From NCBI RefSeq assembly GCF_000348985.1, contig NC_035926.1, forward strand, positions 124,001 through 188,000: 64,000 bases of DNA, written 5' to 3'. Numbering within the stretch: position 1 is the first letter of the stretch; every line of letters begins with the position of its first letter. The notes below the pieces were generated by a model. The model saw nothing but the letters and a program-made list of their open reading frames with translations. It made no database searches and had not been told where the DNA came from. This document shows positions 50,432-59,101 of this stretch, piece by piece. A program made the translations under genes and the position numbers. The stretch is from Huiozyma naganishii CBS 8797 (Eukaryota > Ascomycota > Saccharomycetes > Saccharomycetales > Saccharomycetaceae).

Positions 50432-52026
50432 TCAAAAGATATTCAATTTCCCGAACATGGCTCTGACCTGTTCGAACATGGCGTCGGAACTCGCCCAAAC
50501 GTTGTCGTATTCGTGTGCGAATAAAGGTTTGTGCGATTTCTTGCCCTTGTCGCCCCAGAAATCGGATAGGTCTGCGCCACCGCCATTGTAGATTAGGGCG
50601 TTTGGTGTGTCCTCTGGTAAGTCGAATAGGACGCCCTTTGTCGAGTAGTCGAGCAGTTTCTTCTTTAGTTGTTCTGGAGTGATTTGTGCGGATGTGCCAA
50701 ATTGACTTGACTTCTCCGGTTGTAAAGACAGGAAGTAAGTCAACAGCCCAGCAACGTGAGGAGAGGCCATGGAAGTCCCCGATAAAGTAGCCGTGGCGTC
50801 GTCTGAGCCGGTGTAAGTGGACAGGATGTTCAAACCTGGAGCAAAGATGTCGACACAGGACCCCCAGTTGGAGAAGTACGCTCTGTCGTCTGATAGAGTT
50901 GATGCACCGACGGTGATTGCTCTCTCTGACGCGGCAGGAGACGTGTTACAGGCGTCTTGGTTTTCGTTCCCCGCAGCGACGGAGAAGTGCAATCCCAACT
51001 TCACAGCGGCGTCGACGACACGATCCAACGATGGGGACTTCCCACCACCTAGGGACATGTTAGCCGTGGATCCCTTGAACTTCTTGTCGTTTGATTTCGC
51101 TTTGCTCGCGTGCTGTTTGGCAGCGAACTCGACACCCATGATAACATCGGACATGGACCCGGACCCGTTAGAGCGGAGCACTTTCACGGCGATGACGTTG
51201 GCGCGCTTGGCGACACCGTAGTGCTTTGAGGCGATAGTCCCCGCACAGTGGGTCCCGTGTCCGTTCCCGTCCTCGTCGAAATCGTTGTCAGGGATCGTTT
51301 TCCCCCACTGGGCCCTGCCCTCGAATTCTTTGTGCTTGACGTTGATCCCCGTATCGATGATGTAGCTGTCTACACCTTCGCCAGCGGCGTCATCGTAGAG
51401 GTACTTGTTAAAGGACCCTAGGGACAGTGGGTCTCTGTGCGAGATACGGGCCAACCCCCAAGGAGCGTTGTTCTGAGTGTCGAACTCGTTAGTGTGCACC
51501 TCGGAGTCCTGCTCCACGAGTTGCACAAATGGCGAGCGTCTGACGAGTTCCAACACCATTGGAGACAGTTCAGCAACATAACCGGACAAAACGCCCTCAA
51601 GGTCGAACGAGTCCAGCACGTCAGCGACTATACCTTGTGCAGAGACGTCGCTCGTCTCCAACAGAACCTGTTGCAACAGCTGCTTGTGTGCACTAATCTG
51701 TTCAGCCGTGACACCTTCTTTGAACAAGATGATATACTTGTTCGAGCGCGAGCTGGAAGCGGAGAGAGCTGACCCTGGAGTGTACAGTGGAGCTAGTTCT
51801 TCTTCGTCGTGCGCCTCTTTTCCGTGCTTGCAGGGGCGGTGCTCGTCCTTTTCGTGCTTGGGTCCGTGGTGAGGACGTCCGCGACGGCCGTGTTCTTCAA
51901 CATCGTGACGACGCCCCCCATGTTCGCCCTGAGAAACCCCTCTCTCATCTCTAATCTCTGGCAGAACAAGAGCCTCGGCGACCCTGTTCAAAGCAACCGC
52001 CCATAGAACGGGCTGTGTAATCTTCA

Positions 52027-52027
<1 letters not shown>
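50432..52027 (-). CDS. PRB1: Vacuolar subtilisin-type proteinase B (Prb1)
   Basis: 531 residues from MKITQPVLW (635 in S. cerevisiae). A signal peptide and a His/Glu/Arg-rich propeptide (HGGRRHDVEEHGRR, HHGPKHEKDEH) precede an inhibitor I9 region (KYIILFKEGVTAEQISAHK). The catalytic domain has Asp225 in YIIDTGIN, His257 in GHGTHCAGTI, the oxyanion Asn in AAGNEN and Ser419 in GTSMASPHVAG. The DTGIN/GHGTH spacing and C-terminal extension are of the Prb1/Ysp3 type. The propeptide is about 100 residues shorter than in S. cerevisiae. Neighbours SOM1 and PCM1 match the PRB1 locus on chromosome V (YEL060C). The frame continues upstream only into the CA repeat. Confidence 0.93.
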
Positions 52028-52070
<43 letters not shown>

Positions 52071-52363
52071 TATGTGTGTGTGTCTATATCTCTTCTCTGC
52101 ACTCCATCAGCATCCGCCACCCCCTGTGCAGCTCCCCGTCCCAACCATCTTTCTCCTTATATAGTACACAATTTTTTGTCTCGCAGCGAGAATAAAAGGG
52201 AACTTGCAGCGATAAGACCCAGAATGTGTGTGGCGCGTGGGTGTGGGGTGCGGAGCAGGGCGCTGCCCTGCGCGGCGCTAGCATGTCGTGCGGAATCGGG
52301 GCTGAAACACACCCTAGAGGTTATGGCTGTCACGTGATAGGTGCCGTGTTTCGCGATGTGGGA
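52028..52363 (-). promoter_or_regulatory. PRB1 promoter and leader
   Basis: 336 bp between PRB1 and SOM1, both on the minus strand. It holds the TG/CA repeat at the start codon and one of three CACGTG boxes (52331-52336). TATATA at 52154-52161 could serve PRB1, about 130 bp from its ATG. No gene is seen. Confidence 0.55.
52031..52083 (-). repeat. (TG/CA)n microsatellite directly upstream of the PRB1 ATG
   Basis: A TG dinucleotide run at 52031-52067, briefly interrupted (TTGTA), then TG again to 52083. On the coding strand this is a CA repeat ending three bases (GAA) before the PRB1 ATG, so it forms the 5' leader of the mRNA. Confidence 0.95.
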
Positions 52364-52410
52364 TCACGTGGACGGTTTCGTGGTATGTGATGTGGATTTT
52401 CTGTCACGTG
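52329..52410. promoter_or_regulatory. Cluster of three RTCACGTG boxes upstream of PRB1
   Basis: Perfect CACGTG cores at 52331-52336, 52365-52370 and 52405-52410, preceded by GT, AT and GT. All three therefore fit the Cbf1/CDEI consensus RTCACGTG. Two of them lie inside the 3' end of SOM1. Confidence 0.75.
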
Positions 52411-52693
52411 CTGTGTTTCCGGTTGTCGTCTGGGGTGATTTGGGATTCGTTCTGCTGGTGGTGGTGGTGGTGGTATCACCAGTAACCTCGTACCGCTTAG
52501 TGGCAACACATTTGCCCTTGTTTGTGCCCTCTTGCGAGGGACACTGCTCGAACAAACGCCTGAACGGGGCGCATTGCCATTGCGTGCCGTCGTTTTCGCA
52601 GCGGAACTGCACGAGTTCCTTCAACACGCAGCCGTCTTGTGGCTGTGGTAGTGGGACATCGTTGCGTGTCAGGACACGTACGTTCGGTGCCAT
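52364..52693 (-). CDS. SOM1: Inner-membrane peptidase complex subunit Som1, with extended tail
   Basis: 109 residues from MAPNVRV (74 in S. cerevisiae). Som1 assists the mitochondrial inner membrane peptidase Imp1. The signature is clear: CVLKELVQFRCENDGTQWQC followed by PFRRLFEQC, with the four conserved cysteines. After the core the S. cerevisiae protein soon ends. Here about 45 extra residues rich in Thr, Ser, Lys and Arg follow (TTTTTTSRTNPKSPQTTTG). An upstream in-frame ATG at 52747 would add 18 residues; 52693 fits the family start. The location between PRB1 and PCM1 matches YEL059C-A. Confidence 0.88.
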   Translation of the reverse strand: MAPNVRVLTRNDVPLPQPQDGCVLKELVQFRCENDGTQWQCAPFRRLFEQCPSQEGTNKGKCVATKRYEVTGDTTTTTTSRTNPKSPQTTTGNTARDRKSTSHTTKPST

Positions 52694-52886
52694 CTGTGCG
52701 CGTGTGTCGTTCTCTGCCTTACAGCAGGGTACACTCTTTAGTCTCATGCGTATTAGCGAAAACCGTATATATATTATATAATCCGGTTTTAAGATATATA
52801 TATATATGGATTCTGCATGTAAGGTGGGGGGTCTGTTCAATTGACTGGTCAGAAGGGCAATTGCACTTTCCAATACGCTTGTCAGG

Positions 52887-54503
52887 ATGAGTAGAGAGGC
52901 TGTCAGAGCTGTGTTTGATGCAGTATGTACGACAAAGGGGTACACGTACACGTACGGGACTGCAGGGTTCCGGGATAAAGCTGCAGTTCTAGATACAGTC
53001 ATGTTTGCGACAGGGTGTGTTGCCGTGCTGCGGTCGTGGAGGCTCAATGGGGCACAGGTCGGGGTTATGGTCACCGCTTCGCATAACCCACCGGAGGATA
53101 ACGGCGTGAAAGTCGTGGACCCTGAAGGTGGGATGCTGCCCGAACAGTGGGAACCTCTTGCTACGCGGCTTGCCAACCTTGCTGCGAATGGAACCTTTGA
53201 TCAGTGGTGGGAATACTGGACCTCGCTTGTGGAAGAGGGCAACTACACGGGGGGGGCACGGTTATGTGTCGGGCACGACACGCGGGAATCGAGTCCGCGG
53301 TTGCTGAAGAATCTCATGGATGCAGCATTGGCAGTCTCTGGAGGTTCGATTACTATCAGCAAACCCTGGATTACTAATCACCCACAGTTGCACTACTTGA
53401 CAAGTCTGCAACGGGACGGCGTGACAGATGCCGCAGCGTATAACGACCACTTCCAAGGATGCTGGCAGAAACTGTTCCCGGATGGTGTTGTTGCCTGGCC
53501 CTTCGACAGATTGTTCATCGATACGGCCAACGGTGTAGGGGCTGTGCAGTTGCAACAGTTCTTTAAAGGGTGGGCCGTGGACCAGAATAAGTTTAGATTG
53601 TTGAACACAGACTACGGGACACCAGAAAACTTGAACGTAAAATGTGGCGCCGACTTCGTCAAGACAAACCACAGACTACCAAGCGAAGTCCCCGATCAGC
53701 GAGGCACGAGCGGCGCTCTGCCGGATCTGTACTGCTCCTTCGACGGTGATGCGGATCGGATCGTGTTCTACTTCGTCAAAAACAAACAGTTCCACCTGCT
53801 AGATGGGGACAAAATTTCCACCTTGTTTGCCAAATTCATCGGTCAGTTGACCGCACGAGCTGGTGCGGATGATAAGCTGACCGTCGGTGTCGTCCAGACC
53901 GCGTACGCCAACGGGAACTCCACTCGCTACATTGCATCAGAACTCGGCATCCCCTCTGCCTGCACGAAGACGGGAGTCAAGCATCTCCACCATGTCGCGA
54001 AGACGCAGTACGATATTGGGATATACTTTGAGGCCAATGGGCATGGAACCGTAGTTTTCTCGGACAAGTTCAACGAGGTGGTTGCAGGGGTCGCCAGTAC
54101 AAATGACGCAGCAAGTACTTTGTACCATTTCAGCAAACTGATCAACCAGACTGTTGGAGACGCTATAGCGGACATGCTGGGTGTTCTCGCTGTCCTTATC
54201 AAGCTGCAATGGACCCCTGAAGTTTGGGGTGCAGAGTATACAGATCTTCCTAACCTCCTGACAAAAGTTGTCGTCCCAGACAGGAGCATTTTCGAAACCA
54301 CAGATCAAGAGAGAAGACTCGTTTCACCAGAGGGTCTGCAGGAGAAGATAGACGCCTGCGTCGGCAGATTCAAGAGAGCAAGAAGTTTCGTGAGGGCTAG
54401 CGGTACGGAGAACGCAGTGCGGATTTACTGTGAAGCAGAAGATCCCCAGGAAGTACAAGAACTGTCCAAACAGGTGACAGAAGCAGTTCTAAATAGCGTT
54501 TGA
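52887..54503 (+). CDS. PCM1: Phosphoacetylglucosamine mutase Pcm1 (Agm1)
   Basis: 538 residues (557 in S. cerevisiae). It interconverts N-acetylglucosamine-6-phosphate and -1-phosphate on the way to UDP-GlcNAc, needed for chitin, N-glycans and GPI anchors. All phosphohexomutase motifs are present: the phosphoserine loop VTASHNPPEDNGVKV with Ser65, the metal-binding DGDADRIVF, the sugar-binding FEANGHGTVVFS and the phosphate-binding RASGTENAVRIYCEA. GTAGFRDKA near the N-terminus is typical of the PAGM subfamily. It is divergent from SOM1, with a promoter of less than 200 bp rich in TA (52770-52806). Syntenic with YEL058W. Confidence 0.96.
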   Translation: MSREAVRAVFDAVCTTKGYTYTYGTAGFRDKAAVLDTVMFATGCVAVLRSWRLNGAQVGVMVTASHNPPEDNGVKVVDPEGGMLPEQWEPLATRLANLAANGTFDQWWEYWTSLVEEGNYTGGARLCVGHDTRESSPRLLKNLMDAALAVSGGSITISKPWITNHPQLHYLTSLQRDGVTDAAAYNDHFQGCWQKLFPDGVVAWPFDRLFIDTANGVGAVQLQQFFKGWAVDQNKFRLLNTDYGTPENLNVKCGADFVKTNHRLPSEVPDQRGTSGALPDLYCSFDGDADRIVFYFVKNKQFHLLDGDKISTLFAKFIGQLTARAGADDKLTVGVVQTAYANGNSTRYIASELGIPSACTKTGVKHLHHVAKTQYDIGIYFEANGHGTVVFSDKFNEVVAGVASTNDAASTLYHFSKLINQTVGDAIADMLGVLAVLIKLQWTPEVWGAEYTDLPNLLTKVVVPDRSIFETTDQERRLVSPEGLQEKIDACVGRFKRARSFVRASGTENAVRIYCEAEDPQEVQELSKQVTEAVLNSV

Positions 54504-55223
54504 ATCCTGCGAGCAGTTGTTGTTGTCGCTTGCATTATGTAATGTACGTACTTCTTCATGTACAGTACCTTCGTCACTACACCGTGTCGAGAAAACCATG
54601 CTCGGTTATACTGTGTGGCTTCATGTACTTGATGAAAAACACAGTGTGTTTGAATTCGAACTTCTTTTTCCATTCGAAGTGAAAGTGGACAGTAAGTTTT
54701 GCATCGGCGTAACGGTCATACTTTCAGGATGAAAGCTACATCCACGAGAACACATACACCACTCATATTTCTCAGGTAAGTGGTTCAGATCGCATAGTGC
54801 TAATTCTGGAAATGCGTTTCGTACCTTCTCCTTAAAAGCAGTTGCAAAATTGAGCAAAGATTCCGCGAACGTATTCAGAATCAGAAGTGTTTGCTTTGTT
54901 TGAACCCCATCCACTAAACTTTAATGTTATGATACGAAGAATAAACGCAACGTTATAGCACTTACTTGTTTTTCGTATAAAATTTCAAATGTTAAAGAAT
55001 CCTGTCCCCCCCAGATTCCATATACTATAAACAGCAAACAACCACTCCTTACTAGGCCTTAAATGAGCGTCTGCAATGAGTTCATCCCTTTGAGTATCAG
55101 CTCACGTCACACAGCTTTACGGGCAATTTTCCTATTTAGATAGACCCTCGAAAAAGACTCCGTTTGCAGTTCCTTCCCTTGTTACTTCATAGATCACTTT
55201 GACTGGGGTACGGACACTGAAGA
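54504..55223 (+). other. Gap between PCM1 and the flavoprotein gene
   Basis: 720 bp without a supported gene. A 97-codon minus-strand frame (54914-54621) begins at a non-ATG codon and has no recognisable family. The last 200 bp should be the promoter of the flavoprotein gene. Confidence 0.45.
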
Positions 55224-55988
55224 ATGAAAGTGTTTGTAGTGTTTGCTCATCCCGATATTAGGTCATACAATGGCTCTTTGCTCAAGGTGATGACCTCGCA
55301 TCTAACTTCACAAGGTCATGAAGTTAAGGTTTCGGACTTATACAAGGAGAAATTTAAGACAAACGTTGATGAAGATGATTTCCTGAATTTCGAGAAAGGT
55401 TCCCGTCTAAAGATCATTGACGCATCGATGGATGCTGCTGCGGAAAACGCTTTGACAGACGACGTGAAAAAGGCCCAAGAGAATCTGTTATGGGCAGATT
55501 TCATTATATTCCAATTCCCCCTATGGTGGTACAGTGTCCCCGCCATTTTGAAGGGCTGGTTCGATCGGGTTTTCTCTGGGGGTTTTGCATATGGTATTCC
55601 TAACGATGATGGAATGGGGGATGGGATTTTGAGGGGTAAGAAGGCAATGTTGTTGACAACGGTAGGTGTCAGGGGCGAACCATACGGGCCAAGAGGTATC
55701 AACGGTCCAATGACTGATCTCCTGTTCCCAATAACCCATGGTACCTTGTTTTTTGTTGGATTGACAGTTTATCCGTCGTTTTGTATTTACCATGTGGATC
55801 ACGCTACCCAGGAGACGTTCGAACGAGATTCGATAAAGTTAATGGACACATTGGATAATATTGATTCCATTAAGCCAATACCATTCCGTAAACAAACCCG
55901 CGAGGAGTATACGTACCCTGGTCTGGTGCTAAAGGAAGGTGTAGAGACTCCTGGCGCAAGAGGATTTGAATTACAGCTTACCGGGTAG
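55224..55988 (+). CDS. NAD(P)H:quinone oxidoreductase-like flavodoxin-fold protein (DT-diaphorase family)
   Basis: 254 residues of the Flavodoxin_2 family (NQO1/NQO2, bacterial MdaB/KefF relatives). Seen: VFAHPDIRSYNGSL at the N-terminus (the FMN/FAD phosphate loop), FQFPLWWYSVPAILKGWFDRVFSGGFAYG (flavin-binding, strongly conserved), GKKAMLLTTVG, and GPMTDLLFPITHGTLFFVGLTV. There is no targeting signal, so it is probably cytosolic. The reaction would be two-electron reduction of quinones or similar electrophiles with NAD(P)H. S. cerevisiae has no gene of this family at the PCM1 locus; its quinone reductases Lot6 and Pst2 belong to other branches. It may be an old gene lost in Saccharomyces or one acquired by transfer. 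Confidence 0.88.
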   Translation: MKVFVVFAHPDIRSYNGSLLKVMTSHLTSQGHEVKVSDLYKEKFKTNVDEDDFLNFEKGSRLKIIDASMDAAAENALTDDVKKAQENLLWADFIIFQFPLWWYSVPAILKGWFDRVFSGGFAYGIPNDDGMGDGILRGKKAMLLTTVGVRGEPYGPRGINGPMTDLLFPITHGTLFFVGLTVYPSFCIYHVDHATQETFERDSIKLMDTLDNIDSIKPIPFRKQTREEYTYPGLVLKEGVETPGARGFELQLTG

Positions 55989-56137
55989 CGTGCTTTGACG
56001 GTAACATTTCGATGTTGTGTACTGTATACTACACATAGTATACAAATTACGTGAAGGAGACCTTGGTTGCAGCTCGTTACGGTGGACAAAACCTGAATTC
56101 CTATGGACCCTTTTCATGATAGCGTTTTTAGAAAATG

Positions 56138-56821
56138 TCATTTCTTTTTTTGACAATGTAATTTGAACCAGCTCTTAACTTTGTGAGATTTCTTCACGCG
56201 TTGTGAATTTACACTTTTTTTTGGTTCGGTGGTAGGAGTTTGATGTCGCTCAGATACGAGTACCTCTTTTTCAGTTTCTTTTGCAGCTGAGTGGATCGGT
56301 TTTGCAGAAACTACAGCTGTTTTAGTTGAGTGCTTTTGTGATTCCGTCGTCTGTTGAAAACCCTCAAACTGCATCTTTTTGGCTTGCTGTTTAATTAATC
56401 TCTGCTCCTGCTTTAATTGATATTGTGCATGTCTAATGTTCTCAAGTGTTCGTGTCATTTCTCGTTCCAAGTGCATTTCCTGCATTTTATGACTGAATCT
56501 TTGTCGTTTCATTTCGAGCTGCAATTCCAAGTCACTTACAATATTGTTCTTCCTTTGACGGTCGGCGTAAGAATTGACGTTTCTCTCTAACTGTTTTTGT
56601 AGACTCTGTAATTCACTGGCAATACGATTTTTTTCTCTTTTAAGTTCTTCAGGGTTCATCGAAATGTGGGGAAAAGGAGTTAAATCTTTTTGGTCTTTTT
56701 CTTTTGTGGCTAAGGCTTGTGGAGTTGCATTTGTATTAAGAGTGATTGAAAAATCTCGATATTTATAGTAATTATATTCTTCAGGACCCGTCCTGTCTTC
56801 GGTTAGGTCCTCTGTAATCAT
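56138..56821 (-). CDS. Unrecognised coiled-coil protein, 227 aa
   Basis: I do not recognise this protein. An acidic N-terminus (MITEDLTEDRTGPEEYNYY) leads to a long charged coiled coil at about residues 57-150 (ELKREKNRIASELQSLQKQL, RFSHKMQEMHLEREMTRTL, YQLKQEQRLIKQQAKKMQ). The C-terminal tail is very basic (SQRVKKSHKVKSWFKLHCQKKK) and could be a nuclear or nucleic-acid-binding signal. There are no membrane segments. It converges on the flavoprotein gene with 149 bp between the stops. The length is close to that of S. cerevisiae YEL057C, which lies next to PCM1, but I could not confirm homology. The frame is long, has an ATG start and is in AT-rich DNA, so it is probably real. Confidence 0.6.
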   Translation of the reverse strand: MITEDLTEDRTGPEEYNYYKYRDFSITLNTNATPQALATKEKDQKDLTPFPHISMNPEELKREKNRIASELQSLQKQLERNVNSYADRQRKNNIVSDLELQLEMKRQRFSHKMQEMHLEREMTRTLENIRHAQYQLKQEQRLIKQQAKKMQFEGFQQTTESQKHSTKTAVVSAKPIHSAAKETEKEVLVSERHQTPTTEPKKSVNSQRVKKSHKVKSWFKLHCQKKK

Positions 56822-57949
56822 AGTATTACCAGTACCGTGATATATTTTTATATATGCACTGTCAAATATTTGATAAATCAGTTCTTGGAATCACGGAACT
56901 CCTAACATATTTTGGGTTCAGCGGTACAAAAGGTTGAATATTATTTATGTCTTTACTACTTGTACTTTTTTTTAAAAATAAAAGTATATGTGATAACAGT
57001 CAGAGTGTCTGCACCCATTTTAGATATTGTTTATCCTATTTACTGGGCAATCAGGCAAAAATAAACAACCTCTGCTTTTCATTCCTGTTTGACAATTATA
57101 TATTTTTCGCGGTGAAGCCTAAACAGAATGACCGACTGACTGAGAATTTCGCAATTTTCGCTATTTCCATTAACCCATTTTCGAGAAAAACCCCATTATA
57201 CAACAGAAGTGTAAGCAACTTAGCATACTGATCGAAGCTCTCAAAGGACCTTATCAGTATGCAATTATTCCCTAACGTACCTTCTAATTTAGACATTGTC
57301 TTTGATGTTTCCTATCTTATTAGAGTTCTTGCCCACACAGACGTGGGGAAAAATATATATAAAGACGTATATAATTTGGGAATAATCTGTGATAAGATTC
57401 TCGAGAGAAACGAGCTATGTCGTGAGTATTTATATAATTTATTCCTCAGAGAATCAATTGTCTATTTCACGACGCGTAATATTTTTTACTTCGCGTAATG
57501 TCGGCAAAGATCAAAATATTTCGTCTTCTATTGTAGTTGATATTTTGTTTGTCCGCTTCTTATGCACAGACAAACAGACGTACGGTTAGACGTCGGTGGG
57601 TGTTAAACGTCAATTGCAGCATTTAACCCACTAACAACCTGATTGTATTTTAGATATTTATGATTGTAGTTTCTATTCACAAATCCAACACATACTGAGT
57701 TTGGGCCTTAAAAAAAAACAAAGGTTACTCGCAAAGCGAAACTTTCTGGTTTTCTCATGGATGTTGCATATCATCACAAACAACTTTGAACTTCCATATG
57801 AACCTTCTACCTAAAGATGGTTACCTTTTCAAGATATACAGAAACCCTTCATAATATAGATATTTATATAAGGGTAGGTAATTTGGATTCCAACCATAAA
57901 TAGGTTAAATATTTAATACTAAGAGAGTAGACCAAACTGATCATTATAA
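56822..57949 (+). other. AT-rich gap with one small frame, left of relic copy 2
   Basis: 1.13 kb, very AT-rich. The only ATG-started frame of note is 57259-57498 (79 codons, MQLFPNVPSNLDIVFDVSYL). It is unrecognised, and a second frame overlaps it. The stretch may hold further decayed parts of the element seen at 57950-58145. Confidence 0.4.
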
Positions 57950-58145
57950 ATGAAGCCTAAAAATTTTAAAAAATATGTTGTATTGTTTGAGATTCGAAGA
58001 AGAGAGATAAACCTCGACTTTAACATTAGGAAACCTCTCTTGAACAACTATCGATTATTACTTAAAAACCAGGGATTTGGACTTAATCGAACTGTAGTAA
58101 CGCCAATTACACTAAGATGTATAAAGAACTATCGTGATCCAACCA
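57950..58145 (+). pseudogene. Relic of an unidentified repeated, formerly coding element, copy 2
   Basis: An open frame of 66 codons (57950-58150) begins MKPKNFKKYVVLFEI. It contains RRREINLDFN and RTVVTPITLRCIKNYRDP, both shared with the relic at 49614-49918. Here both blocks are in one frame, about 60 bp apart, whereas copy 1 has an unrelated 200-bp spacer. The right end abuts LTR copy 2, whose insertion supplies the last codons and stop. Confidence 0.55.
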
Positions 58146-58562
58146 TGTAATATGGAACTCACACAGTTCCAATCACGAGACCCAGCTCTCAATCACGAGA
58201 CCCAGCTCTCACCACGAACTCTCACAGTTTCACAGTTCTCAGACACAAACCAACAAGCCCTTTTCCACAAGGCAACCCTTAGCGACAAACAATGTGCAAC
58301 ATGCAACACGCAACATGCAACACGCAACATACAACACGCAACACGCAATGTACATATAACGAACGGACAGACCCAAGCTAATGCGGTCTGATCCAGCTTC
58401 ACCAATTATTATATAAAGGCCACAGATTCCAGTCATTGGAATCCTCGTCTCGCTTCCTTTATATATTCTCTTTCTATATATTCCTTATGTAGAGAGGACA
58501 AACAATTGATCACTGTTTAGACTCTTATATAACTTAGAGCTTACTCAAAACGCTATCTTACA
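58146..58562 (+). mobile_element. Solo LTR, copy 2, Ty3/sigma-type position upstream of tRNA-Asp
   Basis: 417 bp beginning TGTAATATGG and ending TATCTTACA, with perfect 5-bp target duplications AACCA at 58141-58145 and 58563-58567. The duplication lies 15-19 bp upstream of the mature tRNA 5' end, the position at which Ty3/sigma elements integrate next to the Pol III start site. Inside are two exact copies of a 20-bp unit (58171-58190 and 58191-58210), a (CAACAYG)n array at 58297-58349 and TATATAAAGG near 58412. No internal retrotransposon region is attached, so it is a solo LTR. Confidence 0.92.
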
Positions 58563-58581
58563 AACCAATATAATGTTTATT

Positions 58582-58653
58582 TCCGCGATAGTTTAATGGT
58601 TAGAATGGGCGCTTGTCGCGTGCCAGATCGGGGTTCAATTCCCCGTCGCGGAG
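58582..58653 (+). tRNA. tRNA-Asp(GTC), copy 2
   Basis: 72-nt cloverleaf, identical to copy 1 but on the plus strand. The anticodon GTC is at 58615-58617. It has the same A box (TAGTTTAATGG) and B box (GGTTCAATTCC). A T-run (ATTTTTTTGG) follows as terminator. The 5' flank differs from copy 1 over the ~20 bp before the LTR. Confidence 0.97.
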
Positions 58654-59101
58654 TATTTTTTTGGTTCATGCACCCGCTGACCATGTTTCATGAAACTCAC
58701 AGTAGATAGCTATTCTACCCATCAATTACTTCCAAGTATCAATTTTGAAGAGTATTCCTTTTTATTCACAAGAGCGGCCGGACGTCGAAGCTGGCAGATA
58801 ACATGTATGTCGGGTAACGGTCAAACCATGGCGTATTGTGTACCTGGAGGAGAGACACTGCTTTGTTACGGTTGAGATATACATTCTTGCTGTATACAAT
58901 TATCGTTATCAAATAATATCGGTTAAGATGCAGTTTTAAATACAACAGTCTTCCTGAAGGCACTCCGGATCTCAATTCCTAACGTTTTTTTTCTGTAACT
59001 TCACAAAGCGGCCAAAGATGCAAATTTCAATTTTTGGTAGTGAAAAAAAATATTCGATGGCTTCAGCACCAGGTTTCCAGTAGTTAAGCCTAGCTTGTCA
59101 T
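58654..59101 (+). promoter_or_regulatory. POL5 upstream region, no gene seen
   Basis: 448 bp. A-rich words near 59040-59052 (GTGAAAAAAAATATTC) are only loosely RRPE-like, and there is no PAC core. No reading frame is supported. Confidence 0.45.

Noticed and set aside
52028..52144. His/Thr-repeat N-terminal extension of PRB1
   Set aside because: This is the CA microsatellite read as codons, without an ATG start; the signal peptide begins at 52027.
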